From: Odiellus spinosus
Taxonomy: Eukaryota; Arthropoda; Arachnida; Opiliones; Phalangiidae
Assembly: GCA_963920705.1 (NCBI GenBank)
Contig: OY987234.1
Location: 7,265,851-7,329,850, forward strand
DNA length: 64,000 nt
Direction: 5' to 3'
The notes under the pieces: model-generated
The model's input: only the letters and a program-made list of their open reading frames with translations
Database searches by the model: none
What the model was told of the DNA's origin: nothing
Shown here: positions 39,010 to 52,062 of the stretch, piece after piece
Layout of the letters: each line of letters starts with the position of its first letter
Position numbering within the stretch: the first letter of the stretch is position 1
Made by a program: the position numbers and the translations under genes

Positions 39010-40786
39010 GTATTAAGGGCCTCTCTTTGAAGAGTGATGTCCCCTGGAGGTTGGCAACGCGCTGCACACCGAAGCCTAAAGGCTGGAACACTTTTACAGA
39101 CGCTATGTACAAATTCTCGACTTGAATTTTTTTCTATGACACTTAGTGTAATTAATTAATTAGACTCGATTTATATTTACGCGTTATTTTAAACTAGCTC
39201 GGTAATGATACGGAATTAAAGAAAAATCCGAGTTATTCGCAAAAATATGATAGGTTTTTTTTTCCAAGTTTTAAAATTTTGCTATTTAGTGGTATTTTTG
39301 TTCTTGAAATTGGAATGACAAATCCAATAATGCGAATGAAAAACGACAAAATGTAAAAATATTTACTTTCTAAAAAAACAGTTCCCGCTTATATCTTAGG
39401 CATTTTTGAAAATAAAATAGCGACCGGCTAAAAAAAATTTAACTTTTTTTCCCACAAATATTTTCAATATTTTTAAAGTTGATATATCGAGCAAGCCCTT
39501 AAAACTAAGAAAACGGAAAGGGTTCAAATGTACGGAAGAGTTAACCCGGTTCATCCCCGACAAAAATGTAAAAACATACTATTGAAGGATTGATAATCTG
39601 GTGTTTTTAGCCCCACGGGCGAAAACGGAAATTTACATTTCAATCGTAAATATTTATACCAAAGATTTAAAAAAAACTGAGTCTACGACCATCCAAAGAT
39701 AAGCGCGGTAGCCCTATCGTGTTACGCATTGCTTTTTGCGATTGAAATATATCAGCAAACCTTTGATTTCTACGGCTTATTTCCAATTAGATTTTTTCTC
39801 GGTGAATATATATCGGGTCTAAGAACGGGGGAGAGTGAAATCGGCTATGGAGATTTCAACAACCGCGATACGCCATAGAATGCAAAAATTACGCGACTAT
39901 TATTATTGAGATTTGTAGCTTCGTAGCGACTGAATTTAGAAACTGGTTATCGTGGACTATTTATAATATATTTGTATTCTATAAGATGTCGCGCGAAGAA
40001 GGAGAGGGGAGGCTAAAAAATGCCAAAATAAACACTGAAGCTAGCGAATATGAGATGGGCTTACGAATCCCGCGGGGAAATTCTTGGTTCGCTTAACAGA
40101 GTTCCGCGAGCGGCAGACCCCTTTTTCCCCCAACAGCGGGAAAATATTCGTTTCTTTGATGAATTAAAGATTAGATGTAAAATAACTTTCGTTTTCGCCA
40201 AGAATATCCCCACCCCCCTTTTATACAAGTTCAACGAAATAATCCCTAAAAGGAGTAAAGCTTACCTTCGTGGAGAACTAGTCGGAAGATGTTGTTCACC
40301 AAAATACGGGCGAATACGGGATTGAGATATACTTTAAGCTTTGATCATTTTGTAGAAACGTCTCGTTATTTATTTTCAGTTCACTTAAAATCTGAGTTTT
40401 AATCTGAAATGAAAATAATAAAAAAAAATCCAATTTAGTTAAGTCTTTTTCAAAGAAGTTCATATTCGCGAACGAAAAAATAAAAACGTTAATTTATTTT
40501 GAAATAAGTGCCGACGAAAAGATCAATTTTCTGTACGAACGTAAGGGTTATATATAATTATATCCTTAGGCGGTAATCGCGAAAGAGATTGAGAAAATAC
40601 ATACAGGGGTTGAGAACCGTAAACATCTATGTGAACGCGATAGCGTTAGGTAAGGGTTAGCTACACGTACCAGTACATCTGTTTATTAGGATAAACACGT
40701 TCGTGTTTATCCCTTTATCTAAACTCGAATTTCATCAGAAACCGTAATGTCTTTTCCAATGGACCCGCGGCGCTTGATAACTGAAA

Positions 40787-40787
<1 letters not shown>
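39010..40787. other. Unique DNA, no gene seen
   Basis: A 91-codon plus frame at 40050-40325 starts with a true ATG but is of chance length and unrecognised. Confidence 0.4.
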
Positions 40788-40829
<42 letters not shown>

Positions 40830-40830
40830 T
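40788..40830 (+). repeat. (CGT)14 microsatellite
   Basis: Fourteen uninterrupted CGT units. The poly-valine and poly-threonine frames across it are artefacts of the repeat. Confidence 0.97.
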
Positions 40831-40971
40831 TCCCTCTTCCCACCGTCCACTGAATTCGAATTAATACAGACAAAAGTACTTTTGAAAAAATTTGATAAGA
40901 CTTCGATCAGGTACAAGAGTATCTCTAGTTAAACACAGATTTCAATAATGAAATGTTGATTAAGTATATGA

Positions 40972-41375
40972 AGTAATAGAAAGTAAGGTGCCTGAATGGG
41001 TTACAAAAGGGTGAAATCTTAAGCTTAGCCGAGCTTTACTAATTGCTTCAAAATGAATAAACAAAAATTTTATTTCTTAAACAGTAGAATGATAATGAAT
41101 ATCCATCGAATTCGAGTTAATAGAAAGTAAGGTGCCTGAATGGGTTACAAAAGGGTGAAATCATAAGCTTAGCCGAGCTTTATTAATTGCTTCAAAATGG
41201 TAAACAAAATTTTATTTCTTAAACAGTAGAATGATAATGAATATCCATCGAATTCGAGTTAATAGAGAGACAGATGCCTGTATGGGTGACGAAAAGGGTA
41301 AAACATATAACTAGCCGAGCTTTATTAATTGGCTTTAAATTGATAAACAAAAATTGATTTTATTAAACAGTTGAT
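40972..41375 (+). repeat. Tandem repeat of about 143 bp, three units
   Basis: AGTAAGGTGCCTGAATGGGT begins at 40982 and 41126, and a diverged form is at about 41268, with spacings of 144 and 142. Units share TAGCCGAGCTTTA and AACAGTAGAATGATAATGAA. Units 1 and 2 are nearly identical; the third is diverged and shorter. Confidence 0.9.
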
Positions 41376-42121
41376 AAGTTTTTTTAATGGCATTTTTTAT
41401 CGTTAACGGAAAATTGCATTTATTGGGTTCTTTTACTAGGGTAGCCCTCTTCAGCCGTCTAATTTTGACTATTATGTCATATCATGAGTATCCCATTATA
41501 TTCACCCTAATTCACCGTAATTAAAAAGTTGGCATGATTTTCTTATCATTTGATTTTTTAACTTTAATAATATATCTCTTCTCGGCCTATATAAACGAGA
41601 TTTGCATATTCAGTACTCACAGATGCACTGTACCAATGCGTGGTTTACGTTAGCGTTTAAAATTGTGGCGAGCCCTCTCGTTTGTCCAATGGTGACGTCT
41701 TCGATTGTTTAGGCAATCGTTTCTCACCTATATTTCGGTGATAAGAGACTCATTTCTCACGATCTTTTGGGTAGAGTACTCGAATAAACCGAGGCGATTG
41801 AATGTAAATCGCCTTACCTAGAAATGTGGCCAATATAATATAGTAAGTCACTGTAAAAACATTTCACAATGAGAGTTCTAGGGATTAAATATCACTCGAG
41901 TTGGACTTCATATCCTGCCAAGTGCCCGATTACACATGAAATTTATAGTTTAACGTTTTCAATCTCACTTTATTTTTTAAAATACTTGAGTTTTGCGACT
42001 AGGATGTGCTTTGATCCAATAGCTTCGTCATTACAACTACGTAATAACGTTGCTATTAAGTAGTTGACCAATTATTGAAGTCTGTATCTAAAGCACGTCT
42101 AACTCAATTATAATAAAAAAA
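41376..42121. other. Unique AT-rich DNA, no gene seen
   Basis: No repeat or recognised frame. Confidence 0.4.
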
Positions 42122-43193
42122 TATACAAAAACGTTGTTTTGCTTCGCACTTCAAAAAAGTGCATTTATAGGTAAGAATTTCAAACCCGTGAAGGGACAGA
42201 AATTATAAATTCACAGTGAAAGAAATATGAAAGTCACAGTCTAAGAAATCATAAAGCTATAATTATTATACAAAAACGTTGTTTTGCTTCGTACTTCAAA
42301 AATGTGCATTTAAAGGTTAGAATTTCAAACCCGTGAAGGGACAGAAATTATAAATTCACAGTGAAAGAAATATGAAAGTCACAGTCTAAGAAATCATAAA
42401 GCTATAATTATTATACAAAAACGTTGTTTTGCTTCGTACTTCAAAAATGTGCATTTAAAGGTTAGAATTTCAAACCCGTGAAGGGACAGAAATTATAAAT
42501 TCACAGTGAAAGAAATATGAAAGTCACAGTCTAAGAAATCATAAAGCTATAATTATAATAATTAATATGAATAAAAAATTTACAAAAAAATGACGTATAA
42601 ATTCGGCCTATCGAAACTTTTACTTATGTAGATTTAATGATTAGAAACTTTATAAAGAGGCGAATGTTTCCTTTTACTAACTGAAAACTGCAACCATCCA
42701 TCCTAACAACTAAACATTTTAATAACGCGGGCAGGAACTATTTGGTATTATGCTATTCTACCTTTCCACGCATAGTTGGCTTTTAGTTACCCTTACCAAG
42801 AGTGAATTCTACAACAGAATGATTTCTGCATAATTAAAAGTTTCGATAGGCCGAATTTATACGTCATTTTTTTGTAAATTTTTTATTCATATTAATTATT
42901 ATAATTATAGCTTTATGATTTCTTAGACTGTGACTTTCATATTTCTTTCACTGTGAATTTATAATTTCTGTCCCTTCACGGGTTTGAAATTCTAACCTTT
43001 AAATGCACATTTTTGAAGTACGAAGCAAAACAACGTTTTTGTATAATAATTATAGCTTTATGATTTCTTAGACTGTGACTTTCATATTTCTTTCACTGTG
43101 AATTTATAATTTCTGTCCCTTCACGGGTTTGAAATTCTTACCTATAAATGCACTTTTTTGAAGTGCGAAGCAAAACAACGTTTTTGTATAATT
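42122..43193. mobile_element. Foldback element with tandem-repeat arms, copy 1
   Basis: Ends TATACAAAAACG and CGTTTTTGTATA are inverted, and TA on either side fits a TA target duplication as in the Tc1/mariner group. Each arm is built of 145-base units: three on the left (starts 42122, 42267, 42412), two on the right. Outermost units have GCTTCGCACTTC, inner ones GCTTCGTACTTC, in the same order on both arms. The loop (about 42623-42837) has no coding capacity. Arms of tandem units recall Drosophila FB elements, without implying relationship. Confidence 0.88.
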
Positions 43194-45407
43194 TGTGTTT
43201 GCTTTTGGAAAAATTAAACACTTGTAAATCAATTAACCCATTTTTTTTTAATTTAGTGTTAGGAATTAAAATTGCAAATTTACAAGTTTAAATTGAAATG
43301 ATTTAATATATATGATTATTTTATATTGTACAAACTTTATAATCGGTTATTGTTGTTCTAAATTATGGGGCACTATAACTGTGGTTTAAGATTAAATATC
43401 CTATGGTGCACGCGACATCTTTTTTAATCTCGATCGCAGCACGTTATTCGATCTTTTTAAAAGTAAATTGATTAAGTTCTTGTTTTTGCCATATTCAAAA
43501 ATATTCCCTCGAGCTCCCGCAGAACGAACACGTCAATACTCTCAGCATAAAACTATAGTTCTTAAATTTCATTTCACACAGTTTAATTCAGAAGTGCTTT
43601 CGATTTAGATGAATATTAACATCGCTTAAGCCGTTGTTTTCATTTTGATGGTTTATACCGTTTAATTTTCATTTTTCACTTAGATTTAAAATGAAACCAT
43701 TCAGTTTATTTGCCGGTTAATGAAAATTATTAACAACACTTAATAAATACTGGTCTGCCATGGTGCACCTCATGGGCTATTAGATTAATAGTTTTGACCT
43801 AATTAATTGGTACCCTTTTAAAATAGCTTTGAACTCACTCGTTTTCCTGTGAGGACGCGTTACACGACGCGCACAAATAATGGTGGACTGACGCGCACAA
43901 TTAAAGATTGAAATGTATACAGAATACTGGTCGCTGACGTCTCGTCATCGCGTGATTTCGAATCATCTGATTGCCCGGTTAGATTTTATTTTGTACATGG
44001 CGATCAAGCCTTTTTCTTACTCCGTATATTTAAACTCAATTTAAAAATTATGACCTCTCGCTTTTAAGTCTCCACTCCAACCTCAGGATACCAGTAAGTA
44101 GGAAAATATATAATTGGTACCATGACGCGGCATACGCGGGCATGGCAACTAAAAGGAATTTAAAGTTTTCTTAAAATTGAGTACACATGGGACCGATTTA
44201 TAAAAAAAAAGAAGTCCCTGTGCAAGAAGAACCATTACAACTCTAACCTCCGACCTCGCGCTAGCTAGATACGCGTATCGGAAGACCTAAAAGAAAAAAC
44301 ACCCTACGACTGTAATTGTTCTGGGGGGGGGGGGGGCGGAGTCTCTGCCGTTTACAAATAAAAGTATTTACGAATTAAAGGGTAGGAGTCAAAGATTTTA
44401 AAGGTTATATAAGAAAATATAAATAAAGTCCGAATTTGCCGTTACATATAATATGATGACTCTTTCTTTGTTTCCATCCATGTATTCATCCACTACGCTT
44501 AGTTTAGAATAAGAACGACGAAAGCGGCATAACGATGTTATACCTCAATCGCGCCATGGCTCTGGAAGATTCCCTTCAATTCCGAACTCGTCAATTATAA
44601 GAGAGAAGGGTGATACCAAGGGATTACTAGCTAAAGGGATATTGGCTAATTCGAATGATAAAATATACTAGCCTGACGTGACCTTACTAGCGTTGTTTTA
44701 ATCTGCTAACTTAAAGATAACGAAAAGTGATTACCATGAACATCCACTAAGATACTAAAATATCTACTCGAGAATTAACGAGACGATCGAGACCAGAATA
44801 AACATTAAACTTTATTATTACAAGTATAATTCTCATAAATTCAAAGAGCCCTGCAAAAAAAAGCAAACGAAGTCGTAAAAACAACATCGCGTTAAAGAAC
44901 ATATTTGCAAAAAACTATGCCAAGTCCTCCGCACTGTTCCTAAAGAAACGTAAGTCTTCCTTTACTCTGCTGTCCAAGAGATGTACAGGATGATGGCCCC
45001 AGGCATCTATCCACTACTTGTCCTCTACTTGGCCTATCCTAATCCTTGAAGGCTAAGACATTCTAGGCGTCACCACGGAACTTCCACCTCTGCAGCAGGC
45101 TAGAGACGTCAACTTTTTTTTTTACACGATATTGAACGCATGAATGACAGAGAGAGAATGTGTTCTATCCATAGGCGCAAATGACTTTTATCTCTCGAAA
45201 AACTACGTCGACTTCCCTTAAAAAACGGATTTGGCCTACTGGCGATAGGCCAACTGAAAAACGTATTTACATCCCATTGTAAGAATTGGACGACGAGTCC
45301 GAAAGTTCGTTATGTCGAACACATGATAGTACCGAAAGTTCGAATACTCAAAAGGGGCTGACTTCGCGTCGACTGCAACTAAATCAGACTGAGACTGTTG
45401 CACTTTA
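43194..45407. other. Duplicated interval, no recognised gene
   Basis: A G14 run at 44323-44336 and a perfect 7-bp hairpin TGGCCTACTGGCGATAGGCC plus A at 45232-45252. On the minus strand 44929-45030 reads WIDAWGHHPVHLLDSRVKED and on to SAEDLA before a stop, with a stop just upstream. It looks somewhat protein-like and could be a decayed coding scrap, but I cannot assign it. Confidence 0.4.
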
Positions 45408-45535
45408 CTAACGTAACCTTACCTATAATATTATAAGAGGAATGGGTTAGAGCAAGTGTTTAACTAGTTGGAGGGATGACGTAGTTCGAGTGATTAACTA
45501 ACGTAACCTTACCTAAAATATTACAAGAAGGGCAA
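45408..45535 (-). repeat. TTAGG-like minisatellite, inverted copy 1
   Basis: Two units of about 85 bp carry ACTAACGTAACCTTACCTA and TTATAAGAGG or TTACAAGAAGG. Read on the minus strand they match the larger array at 53625-54085 (TTTTAGGTAAGGTTA, GTTAGTTAAT, CATCCCTCCAACTAGTTAA). Confidence 0.8.
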
Positions 45536-45545
45536 GGAAACAAAA

Positions 45546-45709
45546 TGTCCTTTCGAGGTTGTGAACTATCGATAAAGATTCCACTTGAGATTATGTACAT
45601 GAAGATTACGGTCTATCAAGATTGTTTTGCATCGACATTATGTTCTGTCGAGGTTGCGTCCCATCGAGATTATATCCCATCGATATTGTGTCCTATCGCG
45701 CGTGTGTCC
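45546..45709 (+). repeat. 16-bp minisatellite, copy 1
   Basis: ATCGAGAT-type cores at 45553, 45568, 45584, 45599, 45615, 45631, 45647, 45663, 45679 and 45695 give a steady 15-16 base period (consensus near GTCCCATCGAGATTAT). The plus open frame covering it is explained by the repeat. Confidence 0.8.
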
Positions 45710-45810
45710 AATTTTGTTCTTATATCCGTATCCTTTCTAGACTCCTTTAAATTCTACAGCATCATTTAAATCTCCGGCCAACTTTTGTAACTAAATCAAT
45801 TTATTGTACG

Positions 45811-46480
45811 TCTGTCTCAGAGTCCATTTTCTAAGACATTTCAAAATCTCACCGTTATATACCATTTGGGCTATTGTATAATATACAAGTTTATGTACCC
45901 TGTGGCTTATAATCATTGATAAAAAAAATTCAATACGCACTATAAACGTTAAAAACACTGTTTTGCATTTGACTCAATACGTAGAATTCTAGGCATCGTC
46001 CTATATCTTTTAAACCAAAACATATATCGTTTGTATCTCTCGCGTTCTGCTTTATTATTTATATTTAATTAGACACAAGTTTTTTATTCAACTGCATACA
46101 CCAACGTTATCTTTTTATCCGTCTTCCTATCCAACGTAATCAAAGCTACTGTTATTCAGTCCTAGTATTCAACATAATAAAAGTATAATAAAAATATAAT
46201 AGAACACCCTTGTAAATCTAACACATTTCTCTCTTTCTAATGCAAACTCCCAATGAAACGCCGTCTTTCACGGTGTTTCGACCTTATCTACAGCTTTTGT
46301 TATCTCAGTCTTAGTATTAATCCGAAACGTATAGAAAAATATAGAGTACCCCCACGAGCCTAACAAATTTTTCTCTCTCGAATGCAAACACTCAATGAAA
46401 CGGACTCGCGGTCGGACGAAGAAGAAGAAGAAGAAGAAGAAGAAGAAGAAGAAGAAGAAGAAGAAGAAGAAGGAGAAAAC
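45811..46480 (+). repeat. Internal diverged direct repeat, first member
   Basis: CTGTCTCAGAGTCCATTTT at 45811, then CTAGTATTCAACAT, GAATGCAAAC, CAATGAAACGCCGTCTTTCA, and finally GAAACGGACTCGCGGTCGG with a (GAA)n tract, recur in the same order at 47212-47762. An older duplication nested within the recent one. Confidence 0.8.
46418..46472 (+). repeat. (GAA)18 microsatellite
   Basis: About 18 units; the homologous tract in copy 2 (51928) has about 6-7. Confidence 0.95.
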
Positions 46481-46568
46481 CTCAGTTATCATTGACAAAA
46501 AAGATTCCACCTCATAAGACAAATCTCCATAGACTTTTCTAATGAAATTTTGAGACACCTATAAATAA

Positions 46569-46588
46569 AACAGGCCAGCTGGCCTGTT
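46569..46588. repeat. Perfect 20-bp palindrome
   Basis: AACAGGCCAGCTGGCCTGTT, within a block of about 101 bases that begins GATTCCACCTCATAAGAC or close to it. The same palindrome is at 52043-52062, 53328-53347 and 53429-53448. Confidence 0.95.
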
Positions 46589-46772
46589 TTTAATATAGGT
46601 GGGTAACAGTTTTTCAGGAATTCCTAAAATTAGATACCCATACTGCCGAAAACCTAAAAATGTAAACAAGAGACCAGTATCCCTTAGTTAAAGGTTTTAA
46701 AATAACAAGTATGTGTGACATTGAAATAAAAACACCTTTATAACAAATATGATTTATTTAGTCAAGCGTAAT

Positions 46773-46967
46773 TCACGCGATGGTTAAAATAAATATTTCC
46801 ATGTATGCAATGATCAGGCTGACGATGTAGAAGTTCTTGCTCAGGGTTCCCACTTCCTCAAAGTCTTGACGCATAGCGCGGTTTTCTAGCAGGCAGGTTT
46901 CTTCATAGAATGACTTATGCAGATGATAAGTAGATACTGCTGACAATGTGATGGACGAGTGTTTCAT
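46773..46967 (-). other. 64-codon open frame, unrecognised
   Basis: It starts at a true ATG and ends TGA, with MKHSSITLSAVSTYHLHKSF at the N-terminus and a hydrophobic C-terminus (FYIVSLIIAYMEIFILTIA). The open frame extends some 23 codons upstream of the ATG. GC is above the surroundings and the exact frame is intact in copy 2 (52247-52441), but the two copies are so alike that conservation says nothing. Could be a decayed exon or chance. Confidence 0.15.
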
Positions 46968-47211
46968 GGCACGCCAGTCAGTTAATGAAGATGAGACGCT
47001 ATCCTTCCACCTTGGAGTTCAAAGTAATGACTAACCAATACTTCCAAGTTGACGTCGAGATATTAAGCAGTCAAATGATATTGTTTCGCTGAATACCTAG
47101 CCTTTTATACCTAAAGTAGGCAAGATAAAAAACGGGCCCACTAACAAAGAGTGGCCTACTGGGGGAGTGATGTCCCACCGCCGATTTTTATAAACTAATG
47201 AATTAATTAAA

Positions 47212-47770
47212 TCTGTCTCAGAGTCCATTTTTCTAAGACATTTTGGAAATCTCATCTCTATATATCATTGAGGCTAATGTGAAATACCCTAGTTTATCTA
47301 CCCTACGGTACATCATTCTAATTTTGTTAATAAAACATTATCAACAAAACATTCCGTGCGTTTCTTAGATATAGAGACTAAAAAAATAGTTTCCTTATTC
47401 CGTCTTTCGCTTTGACTAAAAAAATAGTTTCCTTATTCCGTCTTTCGCTTTAACGTTATCTAAAGTTTTTGTTATCTCAGTCCTAGTATTCAACATCAGA
47501 AAAGTATAAAAAATATAGAACACCCCAACATTTCTCTCTCTCTCGAATGCAAACTCTGAATGAAACGCCGTCTTTCACGGGGCTTCAACGTTATCTATAA
47601 AGCTTTTGTTATCTCAGTCGAAGTATTCATCAGAAAAACATAGAAAAATATAGAGTACCCCCATGATCCTAACATATTTTTCTCTCTCGAATGCAAACTC
47701 TCAATGAAACGGACTCGCGGTCGGGAGAAGAAGAAGAAGAAGAAGAAGAAGAAGAAGAAGAATATCTCAG
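47212..47770 (+). repeat. Internal diverged direct repeat, second member
   Basis: Homologous to 45811-46480. It includes a 38-bp tandem duplication (GACTAAAAAAATAGTTTCC at 47378 and 47416) and a (GAA)12 tract at 47727-47762. Confidence 0.8.
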
Positions 47771-47778
47771 TTATCAAT

Positions 47779-48704
47779 TATACAAAAACGTTGTTTTGCT
47801 TCGCACTTCAAAAAAGTGCATTTATAGGTAAGAATTTCAAACCCGTGAAGGGACAGAAATTATAAATTCACAGTGAAAGAAATATGAAAGTCACAGTCTA
47901 AGAAATCATAAAGCTATAATTATTATACAAAAACGTTGTTTTGCTTCGTACTTCAAAAATGTGCATTTAAAGGTTAGAATTTCAAACCCGTGAAGGGACA
48001 GAAATTATAAATTCACAGTGAAAGAAATATGAAAGTCACAGTCTAAGAAATCATAAAGCTATAATTATAATAATTAATATGAATAAAAAATTTACAAAAA
48101 AATGACGTATAAATTCGGCCTATCGAAACTTTTACTTATGTAGATTTAATGATTAGAAACTTTATAAAGAGGCGAATGTTTCCTTTTACTAACTGAAAAC
48201 TGCAACCATCCATCCTAACAACTAAACATTTTAATAACGCGGGCAGGAACTATTTGGTATTATGCTATTCTACCTTTCCACGCATAGTTGGCTTTTAGTT
48301 ACCCTTACCAAGAGTGAATTCTACAACAGAATGATTTCTGCATAATTAAAAGTTTCGATAGGCCGAATTTATACGTCATTTTTTTGTAAATTTTTTATTC
48401 ATATTAATTATTATAATTATAGCTTTATGATTTCTTAGACTGTGACTTTCATATTTCTTTCACTGTGAATTTATAATTTCTGTCCCTTCACGGGTTTGAA
48501 ATTCTAACCTTTAAATGCACATTTTTGAAGTACGAAGCAAAACAACGTTTTTGTATAATAATTATAGCTTTATGATTTCTTAGACTGTGACTTTCATATT
48601 TCTTTCACTGTGAATTTATAATTTCTGTCCCTTCACGGGTTTGAAATTCTTACCTATAAATGCACTTTTTTGAAGTGCGAAGCAAAACAACGTTTTTGTA
48701 TAAT
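47779..48704. mobile_element. Foldback element with tandem-repeat arms, copy 2
   Basis: As copy 1, but with two 145-base units in each arm (left starts 47779 and 47924), so the arms match in unit number. It is joined directly to the (GAA)n block on its left. Confidence 0.88.
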
Positions 48705-50917
48705 TTGTGTTTGCTTTTGGAAAAATTAAACACTTGTAAATCAATTAACCCATTTTTTTTTTAATTTAGTGTTAGGAATTAAAATTGCAAATTTACAAGT
48801 TTAAATTGAAATGATTTAATATATATGATTATTTTATATTGTACAAACTTTATAATCGGTTATTGTTGTTCTAAATTATGGGGCACTATAACTGTGGTTT
48901 AAGATTAAATATCCTATGGTGCACGCGACATCTTTTTTAATCTCGATCGCAGCACGTTATTCGATCTTTTTAAAAGTAAATTGATTAAGTTCTTGTTTTT
49001 GCCATATTCAAAAATATTCCCTCGAGCTCCCGCAGAACGAACACGTCAATACTCTCAGCATAAAACTATAGTTCTTAAATTTCATTTCACACAGTTTAAT
49101 TCAGAAGTGCTTTCGATTTAGATGAATATTAACATCGCTTAAGCCGTTGTTTTCATTTTGATGGTTTATACCGTTTAATTTTCATTTTTCACTTAGATTT
49201 AAAATGAAACCATTCAGTTTATTTGCCGGTTAATGAAAATTATTAACAACACTTAATAAATACTGGTCTGCCATGGTGCACCTCATGGGCTATTAGATTA
49301 ATAGTTTTGACCTAATTAATTGGTACCCTTTTAAAATAGCTTTGAACTCACTCGTTTTCCTGTGAGGACGCGTTACACGACGCGCACAAATAATGGTGGA
49401 CTGACGCGCACAATTAAAGATTGAAATGTATACAGAATACTGGTCGCTGACGTCTCGTCATCGCGTGATTTCGAATCATCTGATTGCCCGGTTAGATTTT
49501 ATTTTGTACATGGCGATCAAGCCTTTTTCTTACTCCGTATATTTAAACTCAATTTAAAAATTATGACCTCTCGCTTTTAAGTCTCCACTCCAACCTCAGG
49601 ATACCAGTAAGTAGGAAAATATATAATTGGTACCATGACGCGGCATACGCGGGCATGGCAACTAAAAGGAATTTAAAGTTTTCTTAAAATTGAGTACACA
49701 TGGGACCGATTTATAAAAAAAAAGAAGTCCATGTGCAAGAAGAACCATTACAACTCTAACCTCCGACCTCGCGCTACCTAGATACGCGTATCGGAAGACC
49801 TAAAAGAAAAAACACCCTACGACTGTAATTGTTCTGGGGGGGGGGCGGAGTCTCTGCCGTTTACAAATAAAAGTATTTACGAATTAAAGGGTAGGAGTCA
49901 AAGATTTTAAAGGTTATATAAGAAAATATAAATAAAGTCCGAATTTGCCGTTACATATAATATGATGACTCTTTCTTTGTTTCCATCCATGTATTCATCC
50001 ACTACGCTTAGTTTAGAATAAGAACGACGAAAGCGGCATAACGATGTTATACCTCAATCGCGCCATGGCTCTGGAAGATTCGCTTCAATTCCGAACTCGT
50101 CAATTATAAGAGAGAAGGGTGATACCAAGGGATTACTAGCTAAAGGGATATTGGCTAATTCGAATGATAAAATATACTAGCCTGACGTGACCTTACTAGC
50201 GTTGTTTTAATCTGCTAACTTAAAGATAACGAAAAGTGATTACCATGAACATCCACTAAGATACTAAAATATCTACTTGAGAATTAACGAGACGATCGAG
50301 ACCAGAATAAACATTAAACTTTATTATTACAAGTATAATTCTCATAAATTCAAAGAGCCCTGCAAAAAAAAAGCAAACGAAGTCGTAAAAACAACATCGC
50401 GTTAAAGAACATATTTGCAAAAAACTATGCCAAGTCCTCCGCATTGTTCCTCAAGAAACGTAAGTCTTCCTTTACTCTGCTGTCCAAGAGATGTACAGGA
50501 TGATGGCCCCAGGCATCTATCCACTACTTGTCCTCTACTTGGCCTATCCTAATCCTTGAAGGCTAAGACATTCTAGGCGTCACCACGGAACTTCCACCTC
50601 TGCAGCAGGCTAGAGACGTCAACTTTTTTTTTTACACGATATTGAACGCATGAATGACAGAGAGAGAATGTGTTCTATCCATAGGCGCAAATGACTTTTA
50701 TCTCTCGAAAAACTACGTCGACTTCCCTTAAAAAACGGATTTGGCCTACTGGCGATAGGCCAACTGAAAAACGTATTTACATCCCATTGTAAGAATTGGA
50801 CGACGAGTCCGAAAGTTCGTTATGTCGAACACATGATAGTACCGAAAGTTCGAATACTCAAAAGGGGCTGACTTCGCGTCGACTGCAACTAAATCAGACT
50901 GAGACTGTTGCACTTTA

Positions 50918-51045
50918 CTAACGTAACCTTACCTATAATATTATAAGAGGAATGGGTTAGAGCAAGTGTTTAACTAGTTGGAGGGATGACGTAGTTCGAG
51001 TGATTAACTAACGTAACCTTACCTAAAATATTACAAGAAGGGCAA
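50918..51045 (-). repeat. TTAGG-like minisatellite, inverted copy 2
   Basis: Duplicate of 45408-45535. Confidence 0.8.
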
Positions 51046-51054
51046 GGAAACAAA

Positions 51055-51219
51055 ATGTCCTTTCGAGGTTGTGAACTATCGATAAAGATTCCACTTGAGA
51101 TTATGTACATGAAGATTACGGTCTATCAAGATTGTTTTGCATCGACATTATGTTCTGTCGAGGTTGCGTCCCATCGAGATTATATCCCATCGATATTGTG
51201 TCCTATCGCGCGTGTGTCC
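51055..51219 (+). repeat. 16-bp minisatellite, copy 2
   Basis: Duplicate of the array at 45546-45709. Confidence 0.8.
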
Positions 51220-51927
51220 AATTTTGTTCTTATATCCGTATCCTTTCTAGACTCCTTTAAATTCTGCAGCATCATTTAAATTTCCCGCCAACTTTTATAA
51301 CTAAATCAATTTATTGTACGTCTGTCTCAGAGTCCATTTTCTAAGACATTTCAAAATCTCACCGTTATATACCATTTGGGCTATTGTATAATATACAAGT
51401 TTATGTACCCTGTGGCTTATAATCATTGATAAAAAAAATTCAATACGCACTATAAACGTTAAAAACACTGTTTTGCATTTGACTCAATACGTAGAATTCT
51501 AGGCATCGTCCTATATCTTTTAAACCAAAACATATATCGTTTGTATCTCTCGCGTTCTGCTTTATTATTTATATTTAATTAGACACAAGTTTTTTATTCA
51601 ACTGCATACACCAACGTTATCTTTTTATCCGTCTTCCTATCCAACGTAATCAAAGCTACTGTTATTCAGTCCTAGTATTCAACATAATAAAAGTATAATA
51701 AAAATATAATAGAACACCCTTGTAAATCTAACACATTTCTCTCTTTCTAATGCAAACTCCCAATGAAACGCCGTCTTTCACGGTGTTTCAACCTTATCTA
51801 CAGCTTTTGTTATCTCAGTCTTAGTATTAATCCTAAACGTATAGAAAAATATAGAGTACCCCCACGAGCCTAACAAATTTTTCTCTCTCGAATGCAAACA
51901 CTCAATGAAACGGACTCGCGGTCGGAC

Positions 51928-51946
51928 GAAGAAGAAGAAGAAGAAG
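51928..51946 (+). repeat. (GAA)6-7 microsatellite
   Basis: Short form of the tract at 46418. Confidence 0.9.
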
Positions 51947-52042
51947 GAGAAAACCTCAGTTATCATTGACAAAAAAGATTCCACCTCATAAGACAAATCT
52001 CCATAGACTTTTCTAATGAAATTTTGAGACACCTATAAATAA

Positions 52043-52062
52043 AACAGGCCAGCTGGCCTGTT
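52043..52062. repeat. Perfect 20-bp palindrome, copy 2
   Basis: Same as 46569-46588. Confidence 0.95.

Larger units (their letters stand above)
42122..47778 (+). repeat. Tandem duplication, copy 1 (about 5.66 kb)
   Basis: The whole stretch recurs in the same order and orientation at 47779-53247. By eye there are only about twenty substitutions, for example 44263, 44573 and 46971. Length changes fall in repeats: three against two foldback units, G14 against G10, and a (GAA)n tract much longer at 46418 than at 51928. Copy 1 ends at ATATCTCAGTTATCAAT and joins straight to the second foldback element. It may be a real recent duplication or two haplotypes placed in series by an assembler. Confidence 0.95.

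Noticed and set aside
40747-40932. Frame with a poly-valine run
   Set aside because: Produced by the (CGT)n microsatellite. The same applies to poly-phenylalanine frames over the (GAA)n tracts.
45275-45330. Hammerhead ribozyme core (GACGAGTCCGAAAG)
   Set aside because: The invariant CUGANGA box is absent and the three stems do not form.
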